From Photorhabdus heterorhabditis (lineage in GTDB: Bacteria > Pseudomonadota > Gammaproteobacteria > Enterobacterales > Enterobacteriaceae): DNA of 64,000 bases. A program made the translations under genes and the position numbers. Position 1 is the first letter of the stretch; each line of letters starts with the position of its first letter. The notes under the pieces are model-generated. The model worked only from the letters and a program-made list of their open reading frames with translations, was not told where the DNA came from and searched no databases. Location of the stretch: the NCBI RefSeq assembly GCF_018448905.1, contig NZ_RCWA01000013.1:57978-121977 (forward strand), written 5' to 3'. Below are positions 58,601-64,000 of this stretch, one piece after another.

Positions 58601-61600
58601 TTATTTTCGATGGTTGGTCTTTAGGGATACTGAAATCAGAACTAAGTGCCCTCTATGCGGCTTTTTTGGCAGGGGAACCTGATCCGTTGCCTCCGTTGAC
58701 GATTCAGTACCCTGATTATGCTGCGTGGCAGCGTCAGTGGCTTTCCATTGAACGCTTACAATCTCAATCCGACTGTTGGCGTACTATGTTGACGGGTACG
58801 CCGGTACTACTTGATTTGCCAACCGATCGACCACGCCCCCCTCGGCAGTCGTTTACTGGGAGAATATGGTCTATCAATCTGGATGCAGAATTAACACAAT
58901 CCCTCAAACGTCTGAGTGAACAGCAGGGCACGACGTTATTCATGACTATTCTATCCGCGTGGGCCACGGTCCTGTCGCGCCTGTCAGGCCAAAATGATCT
59001 GGTTATCGGTACACCCAGCGCAGGTCGTGGTCGTCAGGAGATTGAATCTCTGGTGGGCTTCTTTGTTAATGTATTGGCTTTACGCATTGATTTATCAGGA
59101 GAGCCGGATGTGTCTGAGCTGCTAGCGCGCGTGCGGCAAACCACGCTAACGGCACAGGACAATCAGGATCTGCCGTTTGAACAGGTGCTGGAAATTGTGC
59201 AACCGCCGCGCAGACTGGCCCATACGCCGTTATTCCAAGTGATGTTTGCCTGGCAGAATAATGAGAATACGGAATGGAAACTACCGGAACTGGAATTGTT
59301 ATCTACCGAGCAAGTTTTTTATATGGTCAAGTTTGATCTTGAACTGAACTTGTTTGAAGAAGATGGCGGGATTGTGGGATATCTGGGCTATGCAACGGCA
59401 TTGTTTGATCAACAGACCATAGAGCGATACGTGACGTATTTACAAACGGTACTGAAAGCTATGGTCGCTGACCCAAAACAGCCTGTCAGGGATATTGATA
59501 TTTTGGCACCTGCGGAGCGCACATTGTTGCTGGAAAGTTGGAACGCCCCTAAAACTGTGTGTCCTGAGAAATTATGTATTCATCAACTGTTTGAACAGCA
59601 AACGGAACAAAAACCGGATACGACGGCGCTGGTGTATGAAGAACAAACCCTCAGCTATACGCAATTGAATGCTTGTGCTAACCGACTGGCTCACCAATTG
59701 ATTGCTCTGGGGATAACACCAGAGCAACGGGTGGCGATTTGTGTGACCCGTTCACTGGCAATGGTAGTAGGGTTGCTGGCAGTACTAAAAGCTGGCGGAG
59801 CCTATGTACCATTAGATCCCACTTATCCGGGGGATCGTCTGGCTTATATGCTGGATGAAGCTGCCCCGTCAGTAGTACTGGCGGATGAGACTGGACGTGC
59901 TGCGCTGGATGAACAAGTGCTGACAAAATTCACTGTACTTGATCCGAATATCTTGCCTAATCAGCCGGACAACAACCCGCACATACCTGCGCTAACCTCG
60001 CGGCATCTGGCGTATGTGATTTACACCTCGGGTTCTACCGGTACACCAAAAGGCGTGATGCTTGAGCATCGAGGGTTAGTTAACCTTATTCGGGATAAAA
60101 TCACTCAGTTTGATATTCGCGCGGAGAGTCGGATGTTACAGTTTGCCTCATTTGGTTTCGATGCCAGCGTCTTGGAAATCATGATCGCGCTGTGTGGTGG
60201 TGCCACGTTGGACATTCCCGCCGATACAGTTCGTCAGGACCCACTTCGTCTCTGGCATTATCTGGAACAACAGGCGGTGACTCACGCTTGCTTGACACCG
60301 GCTCTGCTTCGGGATGGTGCTGATTTACCGGAGATAGCAATAAAACCGACATTGATATTAGGTGGTGAAGCACCGGGTACGGCTCTGCTTCAGGCGCTGC
60401 GTGGGCGGGCAACCGTGTTCAATGCCTATGGTCCGACAGAAATCACTGTGTGCGCCACTACCTGGCGTTGTCCGCCTGATTATACGGAGACATTAATCCC
60501 TATTGGCCGCCCAACGGCCAACACCTATGTTTATCTGCTGGACGCTTATGGCCAGCCTGTACCATTGGGGGCAGTGGGGGAATTATATCTCGGGGGTATC
60601 GGTGTAGCGCGCGGTTATCTTAATCGCTCTGACTTGACCGCTGAACGTTTCCTGACTGATCCATTTAGTGACACACCGGATGCCCGTATGTACCGAACCG
60701 GGGATTTGGCGCGTTACTTGCCGGATGGCAATTTAGTGTTTGTAGGCCGTAACGATCAGCAGGTTAAAATTCGCGGTTTTCGGATTGAACCCGGTGAAAT
60801 CGAAGCCCGGTTGACTGAATATCCTGCGGTACGTGAGGCTATCGTTATGGCTCTGGGGGATGGACAGGACAAACGGCTGGTTGCCTATGTGGTAGCAGAA
60901 GCAGATAACAGATTGATTACCCATTTGCATAGTCATCTGAGAACACTATTGCCTGACTACATGGTGCCGACAGCTTTTGTGCGTCTGGATGCCTTCCCGT
61001 TGACACCTAACGGCAAGCTGGATCGTCGGGCGCTGCCAGTGCCTGATCAGAGTGCTTTTGCTCGTCAAATCTATGAAGCGCCGCGAGGAGAAGTTGAGAT
61101 CGTGCTGGCCGCTGTCTGGAGTAAATTGCTGGGAGTTAAGCAGATAGGCCGATATGACAATTTCTTTGCGCTGGGTGGACACTCGCTGCTTGCTATGCGA
61201 ATGATAAACCTTGCTGCGGAGCGAGGTTTGATTTGCTCATTGAATAATCTGTTCCAATTTCCTGTGTTGGCTGAACTGGTAGCAGAAATCACATCAGAAT
61301 CGCTAACTCCATCGAAAAGAAGTGCGATACCGGTGCGACCTGACGGAATTGAGCCACCACTATTCTTTGTTCCTAGCGGCATGGATGATTATTCCTATGT
61401 CTTTGGGCTGGCTCAGCATATCCAGTCGGATTACCCGATTTATGCGTTACCCTGGCCATCCATTAATGAAGAACAGGCATCGACTATTGAGGAATTGGCT
61501 ACCAGAATGATCACCTTTATGAAGGCCGTTCAACAGCAAGGGCCGTACCGAATATATGGTTACTCTTCTGGTGGCGTATTGGCTTATGCCATTGCTCAGC

Positions 61601-62169
61601 AGCTTCTGAACGCCGGTGAAATGGTGAACTTCTTAGGCTTGATTGACACGCCAGCGCCTCACCGCTTCAAGACCCGTGTCATTCAGCCAAAACTTCAATT
61701 TCTTGCGGAATTGGCAAGGCAGTCAGTGGATAAACATCCCCAGAAGATTGAAGCATTGCACCAGAAAATGGATGAACTGGACTTGGTGCAATTTATTGCA
61801 GCAGCGCAGAAGCTGGAATTGTATCCGTCAAATCTGCGTCCTGACTTGATTGCAAAACGGTGGGAACAGATGGGAAATTATGTACAAATGGTCAAAGATT
61901 ATGAACCACAAGCAGTCGCGATCAAGCTACATCAATTCTATGCAATGGAATCTTACCCACAGATTCCTTTCGTTACCGATGTTGCATTACAGTCTTTAAA
62001 TATGGAGCCGTCACTAGGTTGGGAGCAGATAATGCCTGACTCTTCGCTACAACTCACTTCTATACCCGGTGACCATTTTAGTTTGATGGAAGATAGTGAG
62101 AATAAAACTATTTTGGCTAAGACCTTAAGCAGAGCGTTGGCAGTGAATTGTGAAGCAGAAGCGCTGTAA
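46615..62169 (+). CDS. Five-module non-ribosomal peptide synthetase
   Basis: A 5184-aa NRPS with domain order A1-T1-C1-A2-T2-C2-A3-T3-C3-A4-T4-C4-A5-T5-TE. Phosphopantetheine serines (LGGHS) are at about 600, 1675, 2730, 3805 and 4857. The TE nucleophile is in GYSSGG at about 4984, with a late GDHFSL His. C1 and C3 carry FHHLLAN(K/E)GD near their N-termini, the mark of dual epimerisation/condensation domains, and HHLIGDH as active site; C2 (QHHIVSDGWS) and C4 (LHHIIFDGWS) are L-C-L type. Pocket residues read by eye are A1 DAFWLGAT F, A2 and A4 DAFWIGGTF (a valine code), A3 DAWCIGAVC, A5 DALCIGAVC. Predicted product: D-Val, L-Val, D-X, L-Val, L-Y, released (probably cyclised) by TE. It starts without a C domain, as initiation modules do. 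The layout resembles Photorhabdus GxpS-type synthetases. Confidence 0.95.
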   Translation: MKESIARKGSILEAELVQVSLEERDGDISVQKPNLLSEAERTLLRETWNATETPYPNQLCLHQLFEQQAAKTPAATALIAGQQILSYAELNANANWLAHQLIEQGIYPGDHVAILLERSIDLVVAQLAILKAGAVYMPIDPSVPDERKNWLINDYSANLLITDMHFDIPVDLAVPLFRLSDKVNTGREEDYFNPDLSRSSSQAAYIMYTSGSTGMPKGVVVPHRAVVRLVINNGYAEIGPDDRMAFAANPAFDASTFEVWAPLLNGAALVVIDHLTLLTPPDFVQVLQQHHITILWLSVGLFNRLATELSPVLPQLRMLLVGGDALDPHVIAQVLRHNPPQQLLNAYGPTEGTTFTTTYRIESLPEGTISIPIGQPIANTRVYLLDTDGQPVPLGEVGEIYVGGDGVACGYLNRPELTVELFLTDPFSDSPGARMYRTGDLARYLPDGNLEFLGRNDQQVKIRGFRIEPGEIEAGLVEYPTVHEAVVLALGDGQDKHLVAYVLAQAEDGLAAHLRDHLSARLPDYMIPVAFVCLDEFPLTPNGKLDRRALPTPGKEAFARQVYAAPQGEMETVLATLWRELLGIEQISRHDSFFALGGHSLLGVRMIERLRQLGLTLAARDLFQSPVLLELAQTLGQHQSVVLPPNVITPTTTTLTPEMLPLIELTQPDIDRIVGQVPGGITNIQDIYALSPLQDGILFHHLLANKGDPYLLVYPMTFANRTLLDRYLVAVQQVIDRHDILRTAFVWQGLSVPAQVVWRQAALSVTELTLNPADGPVNEQLAQRFDPRQHRLDLSQAPLLRFVVAQETDGHWVALQLQHHLIGDHTTMEVMNREVQAYFAGQGDNLRAPVPFRNLVAQARLGMRQEEYSHFFTDMLAEVEEPTLPFGLTEVHRDGSQVTQSHQPLSPILNDRLRGQARRLGVSLAALCHLAWAQVLSRTSGQEKVVFGTVLFGRMAAGEGADSGMGLFINTLPLRLDMDDTPVQKSVRVAHTRLAGLLDHEYASLALAQRCSGVQSGTPLFSALLNYRHNEQPITPHEIMNGIEFLGEQECTNYPFVLSVEDGGSTLGLTAQVVQPFDPARICGYMQQALESLADALEQAPETPVRTLNILPETERRLLLNTWNATEIAYPKQLCLHQLFEQQAAKTPDATALIAGDQTLSYAELNTRANRLAHQLIEQGIHPDNHIAILLERSVELIVAQLAILKAGAVYVPIDLNVPDERKNGLMSDCSAKLLITGGQVTIPTDLALPVLRCTGETQSIGEKADINPDLPRSSTESAYIMYTSGSTGTPKGVIVSHRAVVRLVINNGYVEIGRDDRVVFAANPAFDASTFEVWSPLLNGGTLVVIDHATLLTPKAFVQALQDYRITILWLSVGLFNRLAEDLSPVLPQIKSLIVGGDVLDPSVIGQILRNNPPQQLLNGYGPTEGTTFTTTYRITALAPGATKIPIGRPIANTRVYLLDADNHPVPLGVIGEIYVGGEGVASGYLNRPDLTAERFLADPFSDEAEARMYKTGDLARYLPDGNLEFLGRNDQQVKIRGFRVEPGEIEARLMEYPAVREAAVLAQDDGQDKRLVAYVAAEPDEGLSNSLRTHLSSILPDYMVPAAFVRLDSFPLTPNGKLNRQALPGLGEEAFARQVYEAPQGEMEIALAAIWRELLGIDPISRHDNFFALGGHSLLAVRVMNRVAALGIELSLTRLFESPSLTAFAQVMNTRLGELGEQSKILPAIIPISREGELPLSFAQQRLWFLAQLEGVSDTYHIPLALRLRGQLDIAAWQWALDTLLTRHEALRSVFVSVDGQPQIELLPAESGLLMKKYDLRQAPDVDEQLKHVCTHEAEAPFDLVQGPLIRSVLIQRADDDYVFLLTQHHIVSDGWSVNVLIRELNVLYTAFLVGQRDPLPPLAIQYPDYAAWQRQWLSAERVQVQSDYWRITLADAPVLLDLPTDRPRPPQQSFAGNVLPINLDAELTTSLKRLSEQQGGTLFMTLLSAWATVLSRLSGQEDLIIGTPSAGRSRQEVESLIGFFVNTLALRIDLSGAPNVTELLTRVRKIALAAQDHQDLPFEQVVEIVQPPRRPEHTPLFQVMFAWQDGETEEWQLPGLEVAPIGQGYDIAKFDLQLELMEKDGEVVGTLTYSSALFDLETIERQVGYLQAMLRAMVNNPQQLVTVVDILSPNERTLLLESWNATEEPYPEPLCVHQLFEQQAEKTPDAIAVKYENQTLSYAELNTRANRLAHQLIVLGVKPDHRVAICAARSLARVVGLLAVLKAGGAYVPLDPAYPGERLSYILADAAPAILLADNAGCTALGEEMLSGLTVLDPNVLPDQPDGNPQVPALTSRHLAYVIYTSGSTGTPKGVMVEHRGLVNLIQDKIAQFDIRSYSRMLQFASFGFDASVWEVMMTLCGGASLIIPDDTVRQDPHSLWCYLENQAVTHACLTPALLRDGTDLPVMTIKPTLILGGEAPSTALLQALCGRATVFNAYGPTEITVCATAWRCPSNYLDETIPIGRPTANMRVYLLDDHNQPVPLGAVGELYIGGAGVARGYLNRPDLTAERFLTDPFSDTPDARMYRTGDLARYLPDGNLVFVGRNDQQVKIRGFRIEPGEIEARLTEYPAVSEALVLALGDEQDKRLIAYVVAEADDGLANKLREHLSAILPDYMVPAAFVRLDTFPLTPNGKLDRRALPVPDQNAFARQIYQAPQGEIETALATIWSELLGVKQISRYDSFFALGGHSLLAVRMIERLRRIGLGVSVQALFQHPTLSVLAQSLSQSHEIRVPDNRITPDTPVLTPEMLPLIDLTQPEIDRIVDQIPGGITNIQDIYALSPLQDGILFHHLLANEGDPYLLITQQAFADRHLLDRYLAAVQQVVDRHDILRTAFVWQGLSVPAQVVCRQIPLSVTELILDPADGLISDQLSQRFDSCRYRIDLSQAPLLRFVVAQEPDGRWILLQLLHHLIGDHTTLEVMNSEVQAYLTGQVDSLPAPVPFRNLVAQAQLGVSQEEHTRFFTDMLAEVDEPTLPFGLAEVHHDGSQVVESHRMLTTGLNNRLRSQARRLGVSMAALCHLAWAQVLSRTSGQAQVVFGTVLFGRMQAGEGSDSGMGLFINTLPLRLNMDDTPVRDSVRTAHTRLAGLLEHEHASLALAQRCSGVASGTPLFNALLNYRHNEQPITPHEMMSGIEFLGAKERTNYPFVLSVEDGGSDLGITAQVVQPFDPARICGYMQQALESLADALEQAPETPVRTLNILPETERRLLLNTWNATEIAYPKQLCLHQLFEQQAAKTPDATALIAGDQTLSYAELNTRANRLAHQLIEQGIHPDNHIAILLERSVELIVAQLAILKAGAVYVPIDLNVPDERKNGLMSDCSAKLLITGGQVTIPTDLALPVLRCTGETQSIGEKADINPDLPRSSTESAYIMYTSGSTGTPKGVIVSHRAVVRLVINNGYVEIGRDDRVVFAANPAFDASTFEVWSPLLNGGTLVVIDHATLLTPKAFVQALQDYRITILWLSVGLFNRLAEDLSPVLPQIKSLIVGGDVLDPSVIGQILRNNPPQQLLNGYGPTEGTTFTTTYRITALAPGATKIRIGRPIANTRVYLLDADNHPVPLGVIGEIYVGGEGVASGYLNRPDLTAERFLADPFSDEAEARMYKTGDLARYLPDGNLEFLGRNDQQVKIRGFRVEPGEIEARLMEYPAVREAAVLAQDDGQDKRLVAYVAAEPDEGLSNSLRTHLSSILPDYMVPAAFVRLDSFPLTPNGKLNRQALPGLGEEAFARQVYEAPQGEMEIALAAIWRELLGIDPISRHDNFFALGGHSLLAVRVMNRVAALGVELPLVALFMSPSLSAFAEKICAQCNENSHRLPEITPVSRGSALPLSFSQQHLWFLAQLEGVSDTYHIPVIQRLRGQLDIGAWQRALDGLFARHEALRSVFVTVEGQPQVELLPAKSGIPMKKYDLRGATDADEQLKRLCLEESGASFDLAHGPLIRSSLIQLADGDYVFLLTLHHIIFDGWSLGILKSELSALYAAFLAGEPDPLPPLTIQYPDYAAWQRQWLSIERLQSQSDCWRTMLTGTPVLLDLPTDRPRPPRQSFTGRIWSINLDAELTQSLKRLSEQQGTTLFMTILSAWATVLSRLSGQNDLVIGTPSAGRGRQEIESLVGFFVNVLALRIDLSGEPDVSELLARVRQTTLTAQDNQDLPFEQVLEIVQPPRRLAHTPLFQVMFAWQNNENTEWKLPELELLSTEQVFYMVKFDLELNLFEEDGGIVGYLGYATALFDQQTIERYVTYLQTVLKAMVADPKQPVRDIDILAPAERTLLLESWNAPKTVCPEKLCIHQLFEQQTEQKPDTTALVYEEQTLSYTQLNACANRLAHQLIALGITPEQRVAICVTRSLAMVVGLLAVLKAGGAYVPLDPTYPGDRLAYMLDEAAPSVVLADETGRAALDEQVLTKFTVLDPNILPNQPDNNPHIPALTSRHLAYVIYTSGSTGTPKGVMLEHRGLVNLIRDKITQFDIRAESRMLQFASFGFDASVLEIMIALCGGATLDIPADTVRQDPLRLWHYLEQQAVTHACLTPALLRDGADLPEIAIKPTLILGGEAPGTALLQALRGRATVFNAYGPTEITVCATTWRCPPDYTETLIPIGRPTANTYVYLLDAYGQPVPLGAVGELYLGGIGVARGYLNRSDLTAERFLTDPFSDTPDARMYRTGDLARYLPDGNLVFVGRNDQQVKIRGFRIEPGEIEARLTEYPAVREAIVMALGDGQDKRLVAYVVAEADNRLITHLHSHLRTLLPDYMVPTAFVRLDAFPLTPNGKLDRRALPVPDQSAFARQIYEAPRGEVEIVLAAVWSKLLGVKQIGRYDNFFALGGHSLLAMRMINLAAERGLICSLNNLFQFPVLAELVAEITSESLTPSKRSAIPVRPDGIEPPLFFVPSGMDDYSYVFGLAQHIQSDYPIYALPWPSINEEQASTIEELATRMITFMKAVQQQGPYRIYGYSSGGVLAYAIAQQLLNAGEMVNFLGLIDTPAPHRFKTRVIQPKLQFLAELARQSVDKHPQKIEALHQKMDELDLVQFIAAAQKLELYPSNLRPDLIAKRWEQMGNYVQMVKDYEPQAVAIKLHQFYAMESYPQIPFVTDVALQSLNMEPSLGWEQIMPDSSLQLTSIPGDHFSLMEDSENKTILAKTLSRALAVNCEAEAL
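49825..51671 (+). repeat. Near-identical A-T unit of the NRPS, copy 1
   Basis: This 1847-bp stretch covers the end of C1, all of A2 and nearly all of T2. It recurs at 56215-58061 (offset 6390 bp) with a single difference I can find: C at 50954 against G at 57344, changing Pro to Arg. Confidence 0.9.
56215..58061 (+). repeat. Near-identical A-T unit of the NRPS, copy 2
   Basis: The second copy, covering the end of C3, A4 and most of T4. Identity stops sharply on both sides, while flanking C domains are clearly diverged homologues, as expected after gene conversion between modules 2 and 4. Confidence 0.9.
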
Positions 62170-62286
62170 TGTCAGTAACATTGCAGGAACAGGGCGCAAT
62201 ATTGATTCCCATCCGCTGATGCTGCTGATGATAAAGTTGTTCGGTTAAAGATTCTTATCGCAGCTGAGCATTTTATTCTGAGTAAA

Positions 62287-62316
62287 CAGCACCGAATATT
62301 GATGATTTCGGTGCTG
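62287..62316 (+). terminator. Hairpin after the NRPS gene
   Basis: A perfect 10-bp stem (cagcaccgaa against ttcggtgctg) followed by attttgggg, 118 bp after the NRPS stop. It has only a weak T tract, and its right half belongs to the 29-bp direct repeat that flanks the StbDE cassette. Confidence 0.5.
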
Positions 62317-62323
62317 ATTTTGG
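62295..62323 (+). repeat. 29-bp direct repeat, left of StbDE cassette
   Basis: This starts aatattgatgatttcggtg and matches 63000-63028 at 27 of 29 positions. The two copies bracket the toxin-antitoxin pair. Confidence 0.75.
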
Positions 62324-62343
62324 GGCATTACTCCCTAGTCATT

Positions 62344-62370
62344 AAAAAGACCTGTTAAATGGTCTTTTTT
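62344..62370 (+). terminator. Rho-independent terminator
   Basis: A 9-bp stem (aaaaagacc against ggtcttttt) with an 8-base loop and a T run, between the NRPS gene and the antitoxin gene. Confidence 0.8.
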
Positions 62371-62433
62371 GTTGTTGTTTTCAACAGGAAGGGCTAATGT
62401 AAAACCTATTAACAAGTCTTTTGGAGTATTTCT

Positions 62434-62697
62434 ATGGCTAACATAATCTTATCAGATACTAGCGCAAGCATTAGTGAACTTAAAAAGAACCCGATGGCGA
62501 CTGTTAACGCTGGGGCTGGATACCCTGTTGCTATCCTAAATCGTAACCAGCCAGCGTTTTATTGCATTCCGGCTGAACTTTACGAACAGATACTTGATGC
62601 TTTGGACGATCAAGAACTCGTTCGACTCGTCAATGAGCGTAGAAAACAGATATTGGTCGATGTAGATTTGGATCATTATCTATACCCTATAACGTGA
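62434..62697 (+). CDS. stbD: Antitoxin, RelB/StbD (Phd-YefM-like)
   Basis: An 87-aa antitoxin. The N-terminal DNA-binding part reads SASISELKKNPMATVNAG, then PVAILNRNQPAFYCIPAELYEQI, which is the StbD/Phd-fold pattern; the C-terminal helix and acidic tail would bind the toxin. Its stop codon overlaps the toxin start (GTGA), giving coupled translation. The pair most likely represses its own promoter and here probably stabilises the region. Confidence 0.88.
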   Translation: MANIILSDTSASISELKKNPMATVNAGAGYPVAILNRNQPAFYCIPAELYEQILDALDDQELVRLVNERRKQILVDVDLDHYLYPIT

Positions 62698-62969
62698 AAT
62701 TCAGGGAAGATGCATTTAAAGAGTGGAAGAGGCTTGATAAATCAATCCAGCAACAATTTGCTAAAAAGCTAAAAAAGTGTTGTGTTGAGCCTCATATTCC
62801 ATCAGCTAAACTTCGCGGCATACCGAATTGCTATAAAATAAAATTACGCGCTTCTGGTTTTCGCTTGGTTTATGAGGTCATGGATGATGTGCTGATTATT
62901 GCTGTTGTCGCAGTGGGTAAACGCGAACGGAATGAAGCATATGAACTGGCAAGTAAAAGACTAAGATAG
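62694..62969 (+). CDS. stbE: Toxin, RelE/StbE family mRNA interferase
   Basis: A 91-aa basic protein, starting at a GTG that overlaps the antitoxin stop. It has the RelE fold markers KFREDAFKEWKRLDKSIQQQF, then the central KLRGIPNCYKIKLRASGFRLVYEV and the final VAVGKRERNEAYELA. RelE-type toxins cut mRNA on the ribosome; the Arg and Lys residues in the central strand and the R/Y near the end would be the active-site residues. It appears complete. Confidence 0.9.
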   Translation: MKFREDAFKEWKRLDKSIQQQFAKKLKKCCVEPHIPSAKLRGIPNCYKIKLRASGFRLVYEVMDDVLIIAVVAVGKRERNEAYELASKRLR

Positions 62970-62999
62970 CCTTATGTTATCGCTTTAATTCGGTTGGGA

Positions 63000-63028
63000 A
63001 ATATTGATGACTTCGGTGTTGATTTTGG
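63000..63028 (+). repeat. 29-bp direct repeat, right of StbDE cassette
   Basis: The partner of 62295-62323, in the same orientation with two mismatches. Confidence 0.75.
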
Positions 63029-63101
63029 CATTTATTGCACAAAGAAACACTTTTTCGATACCGAGAAATCCTATTTTTCCAGTGCATTCTGTGGCTGTTT
63101 C

Positions 63102-63129
63102 GGGAGACCATAGATTTTTATGGTCTCCC
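63102..63129. terminator. Hairpin between convergent toxin genes
   Basis: A perfect 11-bp stem (gggagaccata against tatggtctccc) located between the converging stbE and mazF genes, with only a short T tract on the plus strand. Confidence 0.45.
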
Positions 63130-63192
63130 TTATAACTATAATGTTCCAAGTCAACCCACTTAAGGGGCTGATAAGCCCCATAAACTGTCCTG

Positions 63193-63525
63193 TTATCCGA
63201 TAAGCGCCTTTGCTTTAGCCTTTATATCCTCCAGCTCTGAAGAATTAACATGACCTTTCTTTGTTACTTTTCTAGCTCGCCAATCAACACATGTCACCTG
63301 ATCAGCTAAGGCAACACTGTCACGGCTTCCTGATAATTCAACTTCAAAAGGATAATCTTTCGCCTTCGTTGTACAAGGAACACAGAGCAGTAATCCCACT
63401 TTATTATTATAGGCAAATGGACTCAGCACTACTGCGGGGCGATGACCTCCTTGCTCGTGTCCAGCCACAGGATCAAAGTCAATCCAAATAATATCGCCAG
63501 AATCAGGCACAAAACGAGAAACCAT
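63193..63525 (-). CDS. mazF: MazF-family endoribonuclease toxin
   Basis: A 110-aa toxin. The N-terminus has the family motif PDSGDIIWIDFDPVAGHEQGGHRPAVVLS, followed by GLLLCVPCTTKAKDYPFEVEL and DQVTCVDWRARK, all standard for MazF/ChpB. These toxins cleave mRNA at short sequence motifs. The start overlaps the antitoxin stop by one base. It is complete, and convergent with the StbDE pair. Confidence 0.95.
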   Translation of the reverse strand: MVSRFVPDSGDIIWIDFDPVAGHEQGGHRPAVVLSPFAYNNKVGLLLCVPCTTKAKDYPFEVELSGSRDSVALADQVTCVDWRARKVTKKGHVNSSELEDIKAKAKALIG

Positions 63526-63770
63526 TAGATCAATTCCTTACCTACTGGAGAACCAAAATCCATTTTTTCATGAATATTTTCGGGGGTAATCCCAGCTAAT
63601 AGCGCATCGAGAGAATATTCTTTCGCCTTGACCGGAATAATGATAATTCGACCATCTTCGACAGCAATATCAACCGTATCATCAATACTAAGTGAAGCAG
63701 CTTGCATAATAGCGACCGGAAGACGTACAGAAGGGCTATTACCCCATTTTTTCACGACGACTTGTGCCAT
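63525..63770 (-). CDS. mazE: MazE-family antitoxin
   Basis: An 81-aa antitoxin with the AbrB/SpoVT fold: VVVKKWGNSPSVRLPVAIMQAASL at the N-terminus is the classic MazE DNA-binding swapped hairpin, followed by VEDGRIIIIPV. The C-terminal residues (ALLAGITPENIHEKMDFGSPVG) would wrap the toxin. It is the first gene of the mazEF pair, with a palindromic operator just upstream. Confidence 0.95.
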   Translation of the reverse strand: MAQVVVKKWGNSPSVRLPVAIMQAASLSIDDTVDIAVEDGRIIIIPVKAKEYSLDALLAGITPENIHEKMDFGSPVGKELI

Positions 63771-63783
63771 GTTTAAATCCTCT

Positions 63784-63845
63784 AAGTATCAACAATGAAG
63801 ATACTCTATCAGTGATTATTTTAAGTGTCAACTTTGTTGATACTT
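63784..63845 (-). promoter_or_regulatory. Palindromic operator upstream of mazEF
   Basis: Inverted 11-bp half-sites aagtatcaaca (63784-63794) and tgttgatactt (63835-63845) are perfect complements. A third half-site, aagtgtcaac (63823-63832), pairs with the right one to form a compact palindrome. This is the expected arrangement for MazE/MazEF autorepression. Confidence 0.65.
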
Positions 63846-64000
63846 CACTTGCGAACCCTATCGGGGAGAGCGTAAAATCTATGGTCGCCCTCGTTTTTGC
63901 AACACTCATTTTGATGAATTTTGGGCTTGCTTAAATCTATCCGGCGTCACTATAGGCAAGGAACCTGCGCCTCGATGAGTTCCGCGCCTGATGAACCTTA
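63846..64000. other. Right-edge sequence, unassigned
   Basis: 155 bp with no complete frame. It may contain the edge of a further gene or mobile remnant, but too little is present to judge. Confidence 0.4.

Larger units (their letters stand above)
62970..63192. other. Spacer between two toxin-antitoxin pairs
   Basis: It contains the right-hand 29-bp direct repeat (63000-63028), a perfect 11-bp hairpin (63102-63129) and a smaller stem ggggct/agcccc (63164-63179) next to the mazF stop. No gene is seen. Confidence 0.5.

Overview
The window looks like a chromosomal segment of an insect-associated enterobacterium, most probably Photorhabdus (or a close relative such as Xenorhabdus). The grounds are the enterobacterial core block glnS / chitobiase / fur / fldA / ybfE, seven ERIC-type intergenic repeats, a MARTX (RtxA) toxin locus with its own type I secretion system, and a very large non-ribosomal peptide synthetase (NRPS) with alternating dual epimerisation/condensation domains. 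This is inferred from gene content; no database was searched.

Region 1 (1-9.1 kb) is a strikingly AT-rich accessory island. A tight minus-strand operon encodes a free-standing condensation-like protein, a lysozyme-like protein, a free-standing adenylation protein and an acyl carrier protein, with a family 2 glycosyltransferase just upstream. Two proteins of the LKG...D-x-D nucleotidyltransferase type (PF14907-like) flank it, and a MATE exporter follows. It reads like a small cluster that activates an amino or carboxylic acid, transfers it, decorates the product and exports it. I do not recognise it as a described system and consider it the best candidate for something new.

Region 2 (9.1-20 kb) starts with a decayed mobile element carrying a pRiA4b ORF-3/IS1096 TnpR-like passenger gene, itself split by a 174-bp MITE with a 10-bp target duplication. 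After a putative lipoprotein gene comes the conserved core: glnS, a secreted GH20 chitobiase, fur, fldA, ybfE, and a GlxA-type AraC regulator.

Region 3 (20-39 kb) is the MARTX locus. rtxB-rtxD-rtxE (secretion) run leftward and rtxH-rtxC-rtxA rightward from a shared 333-bp promoter region. A truncated second rtxH remains between rtxC and rtxA. RtxA (3638 aa) has the usual glycine-rich repeat arms and a C80 cysteine protease domain, but its effector region is unusual: a jelly-roll-like module, a coiled coil, and one domain with SGSTN and GGHS motifs that I cannot name with confidence.

Region 4 (39-46 kb) holds a LemA - GIDE-like - LemA - small membrane protein operon, an IS10-like transposase remnant, a DHA1-type MFS exporter and an unassigned multi-spanning membrane protein. 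Region 5 (46.6-62.2 kb) is one 5184-aa NRPS with five modules (A-T-C-A-T-C-A-T-C-A-T-C-A-T-TE). Its binding-pocket residues and condensation types suggest a pentapeptide D-Val, L-Val, D-X, L-Val, L-Y released by a thioesterase. Modules 2-3 and 4-5 are an internal tandem duplication in which one A-T unit has been homogenised almost perfectly. Region 6 (62.2-64 kb) has two toxin-antitoxin pairs, StbDE-like and MazEF-like, the first flanked by 29-bp direct repeats.
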